A DNA stretch of 33,628 bases from Synechococcus sp. CS-1332 (GTDB taxonomy: Bacteria > Cyanobacteriota > Cyanobacteriia > PCC-6307 > Cyanobiaceae), in assembly GCF_025127995.1 (NCBI RefSeq), contig NZ_JAHLYP010000002.1, positions 1 through 33,628 on the forward strand, written 5' to 3'. Below are positions 25,854 through 32,716 of this stretch, one piece after another. Each line of letters opens with the position of its first letter. Positions within the stretch are counted from its first letter, which is position 1. Under the pieces are notes generated by a model. It made no database searches. It was not told the DNA's origin and saw only the letters and a program-made list of their open reading frames with translations. The translations under genes and the position numbers were made by a program.

Positions 25854-27164
25854 ATGCTCATCCCTGTACTTACAATTGAAACATTTTCGGCCTTTAGGGC
25901 TCAGGGCTGGATTAGTGGGTCGACGAATCTTCTTGATTTGGATTTTCATTTGGAATCAAATGGAGAACGATTCCATGAATGCCAAGTAACTCTTAAAGTT
26001 TCAACCAGAACAGACTTAGCATTTAGGCCAAACCAAATCTATTATGATGTGGCGATAAGCACGAGAGACGCAAGTGCTTCGATTAGGCACTGGCTATCTA
26101 GTCTTTCAACAAGCACAATGCAGATTATTGACAGTGTTGGGACTGAATATAAAGTTCAGATTTGGAGACCATGCAAAGCTGCATTAGACTTCCTTTCCCT
26201 TACAGACAGAGAAGTCAATGTATGGCAGAAGATTATCGAAAAGAATGCTTCTTTGCCTCTAAGCTCAAGCATAGAATACCCAATCGGATCCCCACCAAAC
26301 GAAAGCAAGAGTGATCAAAGAAGTCTCTGTGCAGTTATTACATACGCGCATGGAAATCGAGGATGGTGGCAGTATTTTAAACAGCATTATACTTCACATG
26401 TTGGACATAACACAATTTATGTTGTCACTCCAAAGCCAGCCGATTTTTGGCACGAAGATGTTGCCGGCATAATTGGTACACATGACTCTCCGTATGATGA
26501 GAGCATGAGATCGAATTGCATCTCCAGGCTTGCCGATAGTCTTAGGCCTTTTTTTCAGTACATAATTGTATGTGATGTTGATGAGATTATCGTGCCTCCT
26601 CCCGTTAACGGACGAACTCCGTTGCTATCTGAATATCTTTCATCCTGCCCAAGCACCTCAATTATATGGAGTATGGGTATTGATGTCATAGGCATGGATG
26701 AGGATCCACCTTTTGATTTTACCAAGGGAATTAGATCACAAAGAAGATATGGCATCTATAATTCTTCAATCAGTAAGCCGCATATCACAGCCAGATCCAT
26801 TAGCTATTCGGGAGGCTATCATTATTGCAACTTCAGTCCGTCCAATCCATGCGTCGAATCATCACTTTATTTACACTGCTTTCATTTGAAGTACGCCTGC
26901 TCATCTGTCCGCAATTCATTGCATGCGGATATTCTTGATACTGATTATCAGGACTCTCAAATGAAGGATTATGCGGCTAGTACACTGAGTAAGGATCACT
27001 GTCATTTACGGCTTGCGACTATCAATGGTAGTCCTGTTCCCCTAGGCGACTCAAAGCTTCAACAGTTCCACGAAGAGTACCTCTTGAGTATCAAAGAAGT
27101 TGATGATCGTGGTTTTTTTGTTTCAGACTTTAGATACTTCGATTATCTTGTAGACTTAAGCTGA
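25854..27164 (+). CDS. Glycosyltransferase-like protein with DVDE motif and N-terminal accessory domain
   Basis: A 436-residue protein. Residues about 1-130 are an accessory domain rich in beta strands (AFRAQGWISGSTNLLDLDFH) that ends VQIWRPCKAALDFLSLTDRE; the next gene has a matching end. Residues about 155-430 are the catalytic part: SLCAVITYAHGNRGWWQYFK, NTIYVVTPKPADFW, the motif VCDVDEIIVPPP (DVDE 241-244), and later GGYHYCNF and LYLHCFHLKYACSS. This layout resembles GT2/GT92-like 'DUF4422/Glyco_tranf_2_4'-type proteins, but I cannot fix the family. No signal peptide or membrane segment. AT-rich codon use marks it as part of the island; 39 bp after the pyruvyl transferase gene and 5 bp before the next gene. 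Confidence 0.72.
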   Translation: MLIPVLTIETFSAFRAQGWISGSTNLLDLDFHLESNGERFHECQVTLKVSTRTDLAFRPNQIYYDVAISTRDASASIRHWLSSLSTSTMQIIDSVGTEYKVQIWRPCKAALDFLSLTDREVNVWQKIIEKNASLPLSSSIEYPIGSPPNESKSDQRSLCAVITYAHGNRGWWQYFKQHYTSHVGHNTIYVVTPKPADFWHEDVAGIIGTHDSPYDESMRSNCISRLADSLRPFFQYIIVCDVDEIIVPPPVNGRTPLLSEYLSSCPSTSIIWSMGIDVIGMDEDPPFDFTKGIRSQRRYGIYNSSISKPHITARSISYSGGYHYCNFSPSNPCVESSLYLHCFHLKYACSSVRNSLHADILDTDYQDSQMKDYAASTLSKDHCHLRLATINGSPVPLGDSKLQQFHEEYLLSIKEVDDRGFFVSDFRYFDYLVDLS

Positions 27165-27169
27165 ATAGA

Positions 27170-28534
27170 ATGAAGCTTTCTTTAGAGCACGCAGTGATAG
27201 ACAACATTGAGGAGTCCGCCATTTGTGGCTGGCTTGAGATCTCTCATACTGTCGAATCAACTAATGCATTTGATGAATTCCTTCACTTGTCTCTAGGCGG
27301 ACAAGATAGATTTTATACAAGTTTTAACGTATCAAAGACCAACTCACCAATTATTTTTCGATTTGATATTCATACATGTCTCAACATTGATGAAATCTTG
27401 AGTATTATAACTGATGCTAAGCAGGGCCTGAAACTGAGCACAGCCTCTTCATCAATCATTGCAAAGGTCTGGAAGCCTATACAGGCAATAGCAATGTTAC
27501 GTAGCCTTACAGATGCGGAAAGTAGAAGGCTCGAGACTCTATTGCGAAAACTTCCAAAAGGAAACAGTTATTTATCTTTCAGCCTGAACGGCAGATCCAA
27601 TGAGTTCACCTTTAGTCATTCGAGTAGTTTAGTTTCTGCGGCTTCACAAGATCCGCGCCTACCTATCGAGACGCCTTTTATATCTGATGATAATATAGCC
27701 ATCAAAGGCATTAATGGGCACCTATTTCTCTACCGAGGCTCTAACGACTTAATTGAACAGTATCATGCTAGTGATGATAGTGTTGTAGAGCTAGTGAACA
27801 AGTGGCAGACCTTATTCAAATGCAGAGAATCAGTCGTGGCGAGTAGTGGTTGCCTGTATTGTCAAGCAATAATCCCAGAAAAGTCCTCAGTGCTGCCAGA
27901 GTACTACCCTTTTGGCGTGACAACTCCTACACCTCTGCTACGTAGACTTAATCATGCAACACTAGGCAGTCACTTTTACATCGATATTTACAAGTCTTTG
28001 AAAGAATCTCCCTTTCGATCTTCAATCTACGCTTTGTCCGATACTCACCTAACCAGTCTTGGCGCTAGCGTAATAGCAAGTATTTTGTTGGACAAAATCT
28101 GTCAGACTCAAATCCAGATAGAGCCTATTGATTTTATCGAAAAGGACTTTAAAGGTGATTTATCGCGGCCAGGCTCCTTATCTGAGTATAGTGAGCTTTT
28201 AACGTTCTACAAGACAGTTCGCGTGAATGATAAAGTGTTAGACGCCCCGGTGTTGATTGATTCTGTCGACCCTGTCAATTCACATATAGGAATTCGCAGG
28301 CACTGGACATGCAGGACTTCCCTTCTAGATTCTAAAATTCTTATTTTTGGTAATTCATTCTTTGAAAGAGGTGGAACATCTCGCACACTTGCTTGGTGGT
28401 TTTCGAGACTATTCCGGGAGTGTATCTTTGTCTGGTCGCCAGAGCTTGATAGGATTGAAGTCGAGCATTATAAGCCTGATATAGTTATCTGTCAGACTGT
28501 GGAGCGATTTCTTCCCTCGGTTCCACTGATCTAG
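27170..28534 (+). CDS. AlgX/AlgJ-like SGNH protein (probable O-acetyl transfer) with N-terminal accessory domain
   Basis: A 454-residue protein starting 5 bp after the previous stop. Residues about 1-130 resemble the N-terminal domain of the preceding gene (CGWLEISHTVES; AKVWKPIQAIAMLRSLTDAE). Residues about 175-450 look like the AlgX/AlgJ/DHHW SGNH domain: INGHLFLYRGSND at its start, the Asp-x-His motif SDTHLTSLGA (D291, H293), ILIFGNSFFERGG with the candidate nucleophile Ser396, and PDIVICQTVERFLP at the end. In known relatives these residues transfer or remove acetyl groups on alginate and similar polysaccharides in the periplasm. Here there is no signal peptide or membrane segment, so a cytoplasmic step is more likely. 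It is the last gene of the AT-rich island. Confidence 0.75.
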   Translation: MKLSLEHAVIDNIEESAICGWLEISHTVESTNAFDEFLHLSLGGQDRFYTSFNVSKTNSPIIFRFDIHTCLNIDEILSIITDAKQGLKLSTASSSIIAKVWKPIQAIAMLRSLTDAESRRLETLLRKLPKGNSYLSFSLNGRSNEFTFSHSSSLVSAASQDPRLPIETPFISDDNIAIKGINGHLFLYRGSNDLIEQYHASDDSVVELVNKWQTLFKCRESVVASSGCLYCQAIIPEKSSVLPEYYPFGVTTPTPLLRRLNHATLGSHFYIDIYKSLKESPFRSSIYALSDTHLTSLGASVIASILLDKICQTQIQIEPIDFIEKDFKGDLSRPGSLSEYSELLTFYKTVRVNDKVLDAPVLIDSVDPVNSHIGIRRHWTCRTSLLDSKILIFGNSFFERGGTSRTLAWWFSRLFRECIFVWSPELDRIEVEHYKPDIVICQTVERFLPSVPLI

Positions 28535-28801
28535 ATTGAAAAGCGATTCCCACCCAAGAATAGCAGACTCAATACAAAATTTTGCGACAATCGCTCAATC
28601 AAGCTCGATGATCTCATCCCCCGATTTGATCCTTAGCCCGGAATGATGACGCCTCTCCATCCCGACCACTTCAACCACTAGGTAACCAGATGGAATCGAT
28701 CGATGCGACCTTGCAACCAGGGCTGCAAAGCTGATGTCCGCTCTCGAATGGGGACAGCCCACAGCGTGGGTGTGGCGGAGATCTTCCAGTAACTGGGATT
28801 A
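28535..28801. other. Decayed sequence at the end of the AT-rich island
   Basis: No gene recognised. Composition changes here from AT-rich back to GC-rich, so the end of the transferred segment probably lies within it. A stop-free minus-strand frame (28595-28798) exists but matches nothing I know and has no convincing start. Confidence 0.4.
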
Positions 28802-28930
28802 AAATTCACGGTTGTGCTGGAGACCACTGGGCTGAACGCCATTGAACTCAACGCCTATTGCCGGGAGCGGGGCCTGCAACCGGAGTAGGTGGAACGCTGG
28901 CGACAGGAGTCACGGGGTGCCATGCAGCCC
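28802..28930 (+). pseudogene. Remnant of IS3-type transposase (OrfA-like)
   Basis: The plus frame reads VVLETTGLNAIELNAYCRER, GLQPE, then a TAG stop at 28886-28888, then VERWRQES. This is the characteristic 'VVLET..L....L..YCRERGLYPEQVERWRQ' block of IS3-family orfA proteins, with the Gln codon turned into amber. Homology fades after WRQES; another stop (TAA at 28790-28792) lies just upstream. No orfB/integrase or terminal repeats are recognisable around it. Confidence 0.65.
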
Positions 28931-29261
28931 CATCCGGAAGCCGATTCTCCAGATCCGTCACGACCTGGCCTGACCTGTCAACGTCTCGATGCGTCTCAGG
29001 CTTCCTAAGAGTCATGCCAGCATGGCGCCACCGCCCTCAACCGGCTCCAACTGAACGAGACCTTGGCTTTGTTGATGGAAACCATTAAGCCATTTGAGCC
29101 CTGAGAACAGTGCGCCACCACCAGCGCCATCGGGGCGTCGTGCTCGTCAGGGGTGAGCACGCGCAAGTCACAGCAGAGCGGTACCAGTTCCAGTGGCCAG
29201 CTACTCGCTCAAGCGAATGGGCCTGCTCACCCACACTGGCTCGGATGTCGACAACATCGGT
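28931..29261. other. Gene-poor stretch, nothing recognised
   Basis: About 330 bp between the transposase remnant and the first palindrome-containing repeat. Short frames are present on both strands but none resembles a known protein; I take it as decayed mobile-element or intergenic DNA. Confidence 0.4.
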
Positions 29262-29347
29262 CGGCTAGATACCAGATCTGTACAGCCTGTACAGAACGCC
29301 GGATCCATGCGCGGAACCCACCCCAGCGAACCACCACCCGCAATCCC
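29262..29347. repeat. Imperfect direct repeat, copy 1, with palindrome CTGTACAGCCTGTACAG
   Basis: Aligns with 30061-30152 in the same orientation: CGGC.AGA..CCAGA.CTG, the palindromic core at 29278-29294, then AACGCCGGAT.CAT, CGAACCCACCCC.GCGAAC-like and CACCACCCGCAA. Copy 2 has a few extra bases near its end. The core is two CTGTACAG octamers, each self-complementary, one base apart. This copy sits at the 3' end of the broken vapC gene. Confidence 0.75.
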
Positions 29348-29350
29348 ATC

Positions 29351-29653
29351 ATCCGGCGTGCGCAGGCTGTAATGCCCGCGAAGGTCAGTAGCCAGCTCAA
29401 TGACGGCAGCCGTGAGCTCCACCTAGATCAGATCCATGCGACAGAAAAAGGCATCAAAAGTGGCCAGGGTGACTGGATAGCGGCGACGCAGAGGGCCGAC
29501 ACGGCATTCCAACCAGCTAAGACGGCTCACGGCCGTTCCCATGCCTGGGTCGGTGGCCACCAGCTTGGCCAGCGCCTGCTTCAGGCCATGAACCCACTGC
29601 TCACGGCCCTCCAGCACATCGATCAGGGCAGTGGCATCAAAAAAGGCGTTCAC
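29351..29653 (-). pseudogene. vapC: Broken VapC-type PIN-domain toxin
   Basis: The frame starts GTG at 29653 in a GTGA overlap with the antitoxin and reads MNAFFDATALIDVLEGREQW, then AVSRLSWLECRVGPLRR and TFDAFFCRMDLI, the PIN-domain pattern with catalytic Asp (FFDATALID) and Glu (WLECRV). An amber TAG at 29423-29425 interrupts it; directly after it the same frame goes on with VELTAAVIELATDLRGHYSL and RTPD. The expected 'RTPDALQAA' end, which carries the other acidic residues, is missing: homology stops at the repeat (29262-29347). So two lesions, an in-frame stop and a lost C terminus. Intact PIN toxins cleave RNA; this one should be inactive. Confidence 0.78.
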
Positions 29654-29964
29654 CAGTCGCGCTCCTCCTCCAGCGCCGCATCAATCTCCTCCTTGGTGCG
29701 GCCCTCCGCTGCCACTGGGTAACGGAGCAACCACTCCAACGCTGAAACCTCAGGCGGCGGGGCCAGGGCGGCTCGCTGACACAGCTGCTGGTACTGGCGT
29801 TCGCTGAGCACGACCGCGGCCGTGCGGTTGCGTTTCATCAGCTGTACCGGACTCCGCTGCAGAGCCTCTTCGATGGCGGCGATCCCACGCCGCTTGAGAT
29901 CACTGGAACTGAGCTGGCAGCCATCCACCCGATCCACCTCTCGCCAAGGCCACAATTTGCCCAA
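29650..29964 (-). CDS. Phd/YefM-type antitoxin
   Basis: An open frame of 104 residues from a TTG at 29964; GTG at 29937 or 29928 would be more natural starts, shortly before LSSSDLKRRGIAAIEEALQR. The core LSSSDLKRRGIAAIEEALQR and PVQLMKRNRTAAVVLSERQY are the Phd/YefM DNA-binding fold, and the C-terminal part (EWLLRYPVAAEGRTKEEIDA) is the acidic tail that would clamp the toxin. Such antitoxins repress their own operon and neutralise the partner. It overlaps the broken vapC by four bases (GTGA). With the toxin dead, the antitoxin may persist by chance or as a repressor or anti-toxin against related toxins elsewhere. Confidence 0.8.
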   Translation of the reverse strand: MGKLWPWREVDRVDGCQLSSSDLKRRGIAAIEEALQRSPVQLMKRNRTAAVVLSERQYQQLCQRAALAPPPEVSALEWLLRYPVAAEGRTKEEIDAALEEERDW

Positions 29965-30060
29965 CAGCCTAGCCGTGATTCAGTAATGAAAACGGTGCTG
30001 AAGCCTGCGTGGCTGAGAACCTCGGCTAGAAACTGCGGGCGCGATCCGGTCCTGTCCGCC

Positions 30061-30152
30061 CGGCCAGAGCCCAGACCTGTACAGCCTGTACAGAACGCCG
30101 GATTCATCCACCGAACCCACCCCAACGAACGCATCACCACCACCCGCAACCC
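30061..30152. repeat. Imperfect direct repeat, copy 2, with palindrome CTGTACAGCCTGTACAG
   Basis: Second copy of the repeat at 29262-29347, same orientation; its palindrome is at 30077-30093. It lies immediately downstream of the DUF6880 gene (stop at 30159) and upstream of the antitoxin, so the two copies bracket the toxin-antitoxin pair. Each copy touches the 3' end of a minus-strand gene. Confidence 0.75.
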
Positions 30153-30158
30153 TGAGCC

Positions 30159-31499
30159 TTACGCCTCCACCAGTTTCCAGAAGCCCCAGCGGCCCCCGAA
30201 GCGCTCCTGCAGCCGCGCCACGAAGGCGGCATGGTCGGGATGGCCTTGCCAGTCGTCGAGGCGGTCGGCGAGCAGATCGCAGCTGCGCAAGTGCTCGGCG
30301 GCGTGGCGGTAGCGCTGGCTGCGGCCCGTCTCCAGCGCCCCCCACACCATCGGCCGCAGCAGCAGCGTGGCCGCCAGGGGGTGGTCGGCGCTGAGCCGCT
30401 CGGCGGCGGCGCTGTGGAGGGCGTAGGCCTCCCCGTCACACGCGGTGGCCTGGGCCAGCACCAGGCGGGCGGCCCGGGCGAGCGCCCCCCAGGCCGCCAG
30501 GAACTCCAGCGCCAGCAGGCGGCTCGGATGCTGCTCGGCCAGCCGCAAGGCACGCTCCTCCGCCTCGACATCTTCAAAGGCATCGAGGCGCCGCAGGTAG
30601 TCGCGCAGGTGGGGGATCGAGAGGGTGCGGCAAAACCACTGCCAGCGCATCTCCTGGGCTTCGGCGGGGCGCTCCAATGCCTCGAGAACGTCCAGGCGGC
30701 TGTCCTGCCAGGCGCCATCGAGCCGGCCTGGGTTGTCTGCTGTGGCGCCATCGAGGATCTCCAGGGCCTGCGCCGCCCGGCCGTTGACCAGCAGGAACCG
30801 GGCCACGTCGGCGGCGATCGGTCGCCGTTGCAGGTCCGCGGCGCTGAACTGGCCCACGTAGCCCTCCACATCCCCTCGGGCCACGGCGATCTGCAGCAGC
30901 AGACGGCTGCCGGCACGGGCGCCGCGCTCGCGGCAGGCCTGCTCGAGCCGCTGCAGGCCCCCATCGCCGAGGGCCTCCGCCAGGGCCGGCACCAGAGCAT
31001 CGAACGCTCCTTGGCTGTCCTCCAACAACAGCTCGGCGGCGTGCTCGGCCAGGGTCTCGGGCGCGAGCTGGGCGGCCACCGCCAGCGGTCCGAGCTGTTC
31101 AGCCGCACGCTCAAACACACCCTCCACCACACCGGTGCTGTCGGAGCAGCGCGCCAGCACCCCGCCGGCAATCTCCAGAAAGCGCAGCAGCAACTCACAG
31201 GCCCCCCGGGGATCTTCAGCGGCGATCGGACCGGTGATCGCCTGCCGCTGCGCTTCCAGATCCCTCAGCAGCGCGGGGCGCCGGGCCGAACCCACGAACG
31301 TGCGGGACCGATCGATCGCCGCCAGCCGCTTGCGCACCTCCTGGGCGGCACCACCGGCCCCCTCCGCCGCCGCCAGCGCCAGCCGCAGCCGCCGCTGGAT
31401 CACCGCCTGGCCACTGGACACCTCGATCAGCAGCTCCGCCAACGCCGCCGCCCCCAGGGCCTCCAGGTTGCGGGCATTGAGGGTGCGCTTGCTGGCCAC
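30159..31499 (-). CDS. DUF6880 family protein
   Basis: A 446-residue protein starting MASKRTLNARNLEALGAAAL, with AELLIEVSSGQAVIQRRLRL and EVRKRLAAIDRSRTFVGSAR close by, the typical opening of this family, and the usual end FGGRWGFWKLVEA. The whole protein is Ala/Leu/Glu/Arg-rich and helical, with repeated helix pairs (CELLLRFLEIAGGVLARCSD; ARFLLVNGRAAQALEILDG), suggesting a TPR-like solenoid. Members are frequently in accessory regions; function unknown. No signal peptide or membrane segment. A palindrome-containing repeat lies just after its stop and a third palindrome lies about 130 bp before its start, in opposite orientation. Confidence 0.75.
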   Translation of the reverse strand: MASKRTLNARNLEALGAAALAELLIEVSSGQAVIQRRLRLALAAAEGAGGAAQEVRKRLAAIDRSRTFVGSARRPALLRDLEAQRQAITGPIAAEDPRGACELLLRFLEIAGGVLARCSDSTGVVEGVFERAAEQLGPLAVAAQLAPETLAEHAAELLLEDSQGAFDALVPALAEALGDGGLQRLEQACRERGARAGSRLLLQIAVARGDVEGYVGQFSAADLQRRPIAADVARFLLVNGRAAQALEILDGATADNPGRLDGAWQDSRLDVLEALERPAEAQEMRWQWFCRTLSIPHLRDYLRRLDAFEDVEAEERALRLAEQHPSRLLALEFLAAWGALARAARLVLAQATACDGEAYALHSAAAERLSADHPLAATLLLRPMVWGALETGRSQRYRHAAEHLRSCDLLADRLDDWQGHPDHAAFVARLQERFGGRWGFWKLVEA

Positions 31500-31630
31500 C
31501 GCGTCAGACCAGGGGGCGCGTGGGCTGAATCGGCGTCACAACAGCTGGCGGGGCCGCGGATGGCCTTTGTATGGAGCCGCGACCCTACAGCGTGTGGGAC
31601 TGGCACCCTCCTGGTCGCCTCAAACGGATT

Positions 31631-31646
31631 CTGTACAGGCTGTACA
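31631..31646. repeat. Third copy of the CTGTACAG palindrome core
   Basis: CTGTACAGGCTGTACA, the reverse complement of the core in the two repeats, preceded by TT as in their other strand; only about 18 bases are shared. It lies in the gene-free stretch 31500-31793 between the DUF6880 gene and the Uma2 gene, where nothing else is recognised. Confidence 0.6.
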
Positions 31647-31793
31647 CAACGCAAAAGCATCCGCGACAAGGGCACCGCCGGCCCTTAGGCGAACCCAAAG
31701 CCCTCAAGCCGTCCCTGCGGCCCTCAGCTGGTCGCTTCGTTGCCGGCAACCCGATCGCCCCCTTAGCGTTAGCACGTTGCCCACCTTGGGCCC

Positions 31794-32420
31794 ATGACAG
31801 TGGCACCGCCAGCTTCAACGTCCGCAGCGGCTCCGCCCCTGCTGCTTCCGCCAGACCTGCAGCTGAGCCCTGAACAGTTTCACGCCGTCTGTGCGGCCAA
31901 TCCCGAGGCCGTGCTCGAACTCGATGCCTGTGGTCACCTGATCGTCATGACGCCCACCGGAGGGGAGACAGGAGCCCGCAACAGCACCCTGCTCGTGTTG
32001 CTGGACCTAGCCCTTCGCTCCAACGGACTGGACTTCAAGCTCTTCGACAGCTCCACCGGCTTCCAGCTACCAGATGGCTCCGTGCTCAGCCCTGATGCCT
32101 CGCTGGTGCGACGCGATCGCTGGTTGGCCCTGACGCTCTAGCAGCGCCGCGGTTTCCCGCCCCTCTGCCCCGACCTGGTGGTGGAACTGGCCAGCCCCAC
32201 CGACGCAGGTCCCCGTGGCCTCGCTTCCCTGCGGCGCACGATGGCGCTCTATCAGAGCCATGGGGCCCAGCTGGGCTGGCTGCTGCTCCCGGTTGAGCAG
32301 TCCGTGGAGATCTGGACCAGCAGTGGCGAATCCCAGCGCCAGCCTGGGGCCACCCACCTCGATGGCGGCAGCCTGTTTCCCGGTCTTCAGCTCGACCTGG
32401 CCGACATCTGGCAGACCTGA
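31794..32420 (+). pseudogene. Uma2 family nuclease gene interrupted by an amber stop
   Basis: The ATG at 31794 opens a Uma2-type protein: LSPEQFHAVCAANPEAVLEL, LIVMTPTGGETGARNSTLLV, LPDGSVLSPDASLVRRDRW, then ALTL and TAG at 32139-32141. The same frame continues without a break: QRRGFPPLCPDLVVELASPT, MALYQSHGAQLGWLLLP and a normal end at 32420. The family normally has Glu where the stop sits (..EQRRGF), so one GAG-to-TAG change would explain it. The PD-(D/E)xK residues lie on both sides (SPDAS; VVELAS), so the 115-residue N-terminal piece alone should be inactive. Uma2 proteins are abundant in cyanobacteria; role unclear. Its end overlaps the convergent next gene by 34 bp. Confidence 0.8.
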
Positions 32421-32716
32421 AGCCGCAGCGCCGCCGCCGCGGCTCCGGCGCCGGCCAGTTCCAGGGCCTGGGCCAGGCTCAGCAGCGTCGCCTGCCGCTG
32501 GCTCAGGGCCACGGCCTGCTTCGACGCCCCCAGCGCCTCGGCATGTGCGAAGGCCAGCCCGGCCTGCTGCTGCTGTTGGCGCTCCTGGGCCGAAGGCTCG
32601 ATCAGCTGGCTGAGGGCCACCCCATACCGCAACCACGCCTCCGCCTCGTGGCTTTCGAGCGGGTGGGCCGCGATCACCGCCCGCCAGTCCGTCTCCCTGC
32701 CGCTCGGGTCGCTCAT
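32387..32716 (-). CDS. Small helical hypothetical protein
   Basis: With the ATG at 32716 the protein is 109 residues, starting in an ATGA overlap with the upstream gene; a longer frame from 32752 would only add a Gly-rich leader. It begins MSDPSGRETDWRAVIAAHPL and continues as a Gln/Ala-rich helical protein: SHEAEAWLRYGVALSQLIEP, ERQQQQQAGLAFAHAEALGA, SLAQALELAGA. The pattern is like one or two TPR-type helix pairs. I do not recognise a family. Coupled translation with the partial gene upstream is likely. It converges on the Uma2 remnant. Confidence 0.65.
   Translation of the reverse strand: MSDPSGRETDWRAVIAAHPLESHEAEAWLRYGVALSQLIEPSAQERQQQQQAGLAFAHAEALGASKQAVALSQRQATLLSLAQALELAGAGAAAAALRLQVCQMSARSS

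Noticed and set aside
28595-28798. Stop-free minus-strand frame of about 67 codons with protein-like segments (GYLVVEVVGMERRHHSGLRI)
   Set aside because: No convincing start codon, no family recognised, and it lies in a decayed zone whose other strand runs into the transposase remnant.
29153-29722. Plus-strand open frame of 189 codons opposite vapC
   Set aside because: It is antisense to the PIN-toxin remnant and antitoxin end and has no recognisable motif.
28886-32141. Genome-wide recoding of amber TAG as Gln/Glu
   Set aside because: polA, map, nfeD and the DprA-like gene end with TAG at their normal ends, so TAG works as stop here.
28535-32420. Possible CRISPR array because of the repeats near 29262 and 30061
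   Set aside because: Only two full copies about 800 bp apart with genes between; no regular spacing and no cas genes.
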